64,000 nucleotides of DNA from NCBI RefSeq assembly GCF_001999285.1, contig NZ_MLHN01000018.1, forward strand, positions 1 through 64,000, written 5' to 3'. The number at the start of each line of letters is the position of its first letter. Position 1 is the stretch's first letter. The translations under genes were made by a program, and so were the position numbers. Shown here in pieces: positions 61,618 to 64,000 of the stretch. The notes below the pieces were generated by a model. The model searched no databases and was not told the origin of the DNA. It saw nothing but the letters and a program-made list of their open reading frames with translations. The stretch comes from Rodentibacter genomosp. 1 (lineage in GTDB: Bacteria; Pseudomonadota; Gammaproteobacteria; Enterobacterales; Pasteurellaceae).

Positions 61618-62297
61618 TTGATGTCCAGTTCTTTTAAAATTTGTTCTGCTGCGGCCTGTTCTGCTTTACGGCGACTTGAGCCTTTCGCCACAAAAGTGCG
61701 GTCAATTTTAGCCACATTTTTCACTTTGCATTCAACGGTGAAAGTTTGGCAATGGGGTTCACCTTGAATGTTAATGACTTCATAACTTGGTAATGCCAGC
61801 CCTTTACCTTGTAAATATTCTTGTAGGCGGGTTTTGGCATCTTTTTGATTATCACCCGGTTTGATTTCTGCCAACAGAGTTTTATACCAAGTTTGGATCA
61901 CTTGTGTTGTGAGAACAATGCCTTGATCCAACGACATGGCACCAATAATTGCTTCCACGCAGTCCGCAAGGATTGATTCACGGCGAAAACCACCACTTTT
62001 CAACTCACCGGAACCAAGCGACATATATTCCCCCAGTTCAAACTGACGGGCTAGCACTGCTAATGTTTTTTCTCTCACTAAAGTCGCACGCATACGGCTC
62101 AATTCACCTTCATTACAACGGGGAAATTGATGAAATAAGGCTTCTGCAATGGTGAAATTGAGGATGGAATCACCCAGAAACTCTAGGCGTTCATTGTGTT
62201 TTGTCGCAGCACTCCGATGGGTGAGTGCCAATTTTAAGAGCGAACTATCCTTAAATTGGTAACCGATTTTTCGCTCTAATCTCTCTAAATGATTCAT
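61614..62297 (-). CDS. rnc: Ribonuclease III
   Basis: Cuts double-stranded RNA, e.g. rRNA precursors. The ATG at 62297 gives 227 residues starting [15 protein letters not shown], as in H. influenzae and E. coli (226); a 62327 start overlaps lepB by 29 bases. Signature [14 protein letters not shown] (about 32-45), and a C-terminal dsRNA-binding domain ([16 protein letters not shown]). Confidence 0.94.
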   Translation of the reverse strand: MNHLERLERKIGYQFKDSSLLKLALTHRSAATKHNERLEFLGDSILNFTIAEALFHQFPRCNEGELSRMRATLVREKTLAVLARQFELGEYMSLGSGELKSGGFRRESILADCVEAIIGAMSLDQGIVLTTQVIQTWYKTLLAEIKPGDNQKDAKTRLQEYLQGKGLALPSYEVINIQGEPHCQTFTVECKVKNVAKIDRTFVAKGSSRRKAEQAAAEQILKELDIK

Positions 62298-62298
62298 C

Positions 62299-63348
62299 TT
62301 ATTTAATTGCTGTAAAGAAACGTTCAAAACGCAAGCCTGTCGGCCATTCGTTTGGTTCTTTTTCCAGACTCATCCAAATATAAGTGGCTTTACCGACAAT
62401 ATTTTTTTCCGGTACAAATCCCCAAAAACGACTGTCATCACTGTGATCGCGATTATCACCCATGACAAAATACTGTCCTTCCGGCACGACCCACTCCGCC
62501 GTTGGATTACCTTCTTGTGGGAAAAATTCCGGCCCAGCATAACGGCGATATGGGCTGATCAACACGTTGTGTACCGCATCACCTTTTTCTGTCAATTCCA
62601 ATTCATTCGGAAATGCCGGATTCGTTGGATTTTGGCTATATTCAAATGTTTTGGTTTCACAATTTACATCGCAAGGTTTGCCTTCTTTACCATACACAAT
62701 CTTCAATGTTTTTTGATCCATATCGAAAATGACACGGTCTCCGCCTTGCCCGACAATACGCTTTATGTAATCGACACCGGACATATTATTTTTTGAGGTT
62801 AAGGCTAAATTTTCCGCATAGGCGGCTCGGGTAGCCCCTAATCCTGTGCGGAGTAAGGCTTGTTCCGGTGCTTTAAATACGATGACATCACCACGTTGTG
62901 GTTTCTCCCCTTCAATAATCGTATTTTGGAAAATCGGGTCTTTGACACCATAGGCATATTTATTCACCACGAGAAAATCGCCAACACGTAATGTGGATTC
63001 CATCGAGCCTGAAGGAATTTGGAAGGGTTCAAACAAAAAAGAACGCACAAGGAAAACAACGGCTAATACAGGAAACAGTGAAGACAAAAACTCCGCACCT
63101 TCCGAAATGGGTTCGATTTTGGCTTTTTCCTCATCACTCAGAGCTTGACCTGAACGTTGTTCCGCACGGAGGATTTGACGATAGCGTTTAGGCACAACAA
63201 CAAAACGATGATAGCACCATAACACACCGGAAAGTACGGTCAAAATCAACAATAAAATGCTAAACGTATTGGGCAATTGGAAATAATCCAACGCCTTCCA
63301 AAGACCAAATCCTACGGCTAAAAAAATCACGAAAAATAAATTAGACAT
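62299..63348 (-). CDS. lepB: Signal peptidase I
   Basis: Cleaves Sec and Tat signal peptides. Two N-terminal helices (about 3-20 and 28-50) and one before the catalytic part; Ser in [15 protein letters not shown], Lys in [13 protein letters not shown], and [13 protein letters not shown]. 349 residues (E. coli 324). It lies between lepA and rnc, the standard order. Confidence 0.96.
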   Translation of the reverse strand: MSNLFFVIFLAVGFGLWKALDYFQLPNTFSILLLILTVLSGVLWCYHRFVVVPKRYRQILRAEQRSGQALSDEEKAKIEPISEGAEFLSSLFPVLAVVFLVRSFLFEPFQIPSGSMESTLRVGDFLVVNKYAYGVKDPIFQNTIIEGEKPQRGDVIVFKAPEQALLRTGLGATRAAYAENLALTSKNNMSGVDYIKRIVGQGGDRVIFDMDQKTLKIVYGKEGKPCDVNCETKTFEYSQNPTNPAFPNELELTEKGDAVHNVLISPYRRYAGPEFFPQEGNPTAEWVVPEGQYFVMGDNRDHSDDSRFWGFVPEKNIVGKATYIWMSLEKEPNEWPTGLRFERFFTAIK

Positions 63349-63356
63349 ACTGTTCC

Positions 63357-64000
63357 TTATTTATCCTTACCCACATGTAAAATCGCCAAAAATGCCTCTT
63401 GCGGTACTTCTACATTACCCAGGGATTTCATTCGTTTTTTCCCTTCTTTTTGCTTCTGTAAAAGTTTTTTCTTACGGCTCACATCACCACCATAACATTT
63501 CGCCAACACGTTTTTACGTAATTGTTTCACCGTTGAGCGTGCAATAATGTGGTTACCAATAGCAGCTTGAATGGCAATATCAAATTGTTGACGAGGGATC
63601 AACTCACGCATTTTTTCCACTAATTCACGACCACGATACTGGGCGTTATCTTTATGCACAATTAAGGCTAAGGCATCCACTCGTTCACCATTGATCATAA
63701 TATCGACACGCACCATATCCGCCGCTTGGAAACGTTTAAACCCATAATCCAGCGAGGCATAACCGCGAGAGGTGGATTTTAGACGATCGAAGAAATCCAG
63801 TACCACTTCACCCATTGGAATTTCATAAGTCAATGCAATTTGATTCCCGTGATAGACCATATTGGTTTGTACGCCACGTTTTTCCACACAGAGCGTAATC
63901 ACATTTCCTAAGTATTCCTGCGGCACGAGCATATTACATTCTGCAATCGGTTCACGAATTTCGGAAATATTATTAAGCGGCGGTAGTTTAGCCGGACTAT
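63357..64000 (-). CDS. lepA: Elongation factor 4 (LepA), 3' part
   Basis: Ribosomal back-translocase GTPase. Only the last 214 codons or so are in the window; the frame runs past 64000 (the first complete codons read [21 protein letters not shown]). The C-terminal LepA domain has [27 protein letters not shown] and [20 protein letters not shown], diagnostic of LepA. lepB follows eight bases later. Confidence 0.96.
   Translation of the reverse strand, partial: SPAKLPPLNNISEIREPIAECNMLVPQEYLGNVITLCVEKRGVQTNMVYHGNQIALTYEIPMGEVVLDFFDRLKSTSRGYASLDYGFKRFQAADMVRVDIMINGERVDALALIVHKDNAQYRGRELVEKMRELIPRQQFDIAIQAAIGNHIIARSTVKQLRKNVLAKCYGGDVSRKKKLLQKQKEGKKRMKSLGNVEVPQEAFLAILHVGKDK

Overview
The window comes from a Pasteurellaceae chromosome of the Haemophilus/Aggregatibacter type. 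About 40 copies of the 9-base DNA uptake core AAGTGCGGT can be counted by eye on both strands, several as inverted pairs that double as terminators. The proteins are very close to H. influenzae families: Pal is P6-like, and the HI0374, HI_0552 and HI0933 families are all present. Base composition is A+T rich. Species cannot be fixed from the sequence alone.

Layout. 1-7.4 kb: the 3' end of a tRNA-Lys, trmJ, and the full isc iron-sulfur operon (iscR S U A, hscB, a DUF2625-like gene, hscA, fdx, iscX), with an IscR box before iscR and a strong terminator after iscX. 7.4-8.2 kb: a SAM-methyltransferase-like gene whose start is followed at once by 13 CCAA repeats; as sequenced it is out of frame (phase OFF). 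8.2-11.6 kb: mannose-family PTS manXYZ plus yobD, with a CRP site. 11.7-19.4 kb: dnaA-dnaN-recF diverging from rpmH-rnpA-yidD-yidC-mnmE. 19.4-24.9 kb: mntP, ppiD, hinT, ycfL, nagZ, rlmC. 25.1-30 kb: tRNA-Lys, then tolQRAB-pal with ybgC. 30-33 kb: cytochrome bd oxidase cydABX-ybgE. 33-35 kb: a Dcu C4-dicarboxylate carrier behind a 570-base intergenic region with a perfect FNR box. 35-42.5 kb: yggL/trmB, priA, ftsN, apaH, a frameshifted HI_0552-family gene, and ndh.

42.5-45.4 kb is the accessory-looking part: an IS3-type remnant, folD, tRNA-Pro, tRNA-Arg and a 1-kb gene-free island holding a decayed patch like the phage Ash family. 45.4-51 kb: crp, yheU, slmA, dut, coaBC, radC (with a Sxy/CRP-S-like competence site), rpmB-rpmG behind a leader that can fold in two ways, and mutM. 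51.2-51.6 kb is a truncated glycosyltransferase-like relic. 51.9-60.5 kb is a nitrite-ammonification cluster: nrfABCD with its own haem-lyase set (nrfE/ccmF-like, dsbE-like, a fused nrfF-nrfG/ccmH protein) and an HI0933-family flavoprotein. 60.7-64 kb: era, rnc, lepB and the 3' part of lepA.

Functionally the region joins household machinery with genes for low-oxygen respiration (cyd, dcu, nrf, ndh) and sugar uptake. Predicted regulators of these (CRP, FNR, IscR) match recognisable sites, and crp and iscR themselves lie in the window. The most notable points are the phase-variable methyltransferase-like gene, a probable 25-kb inversion between two oppositely oriented tRNA-Lys genes, the possible rpmB leader switch and the relic island next to tRNA-Arg.
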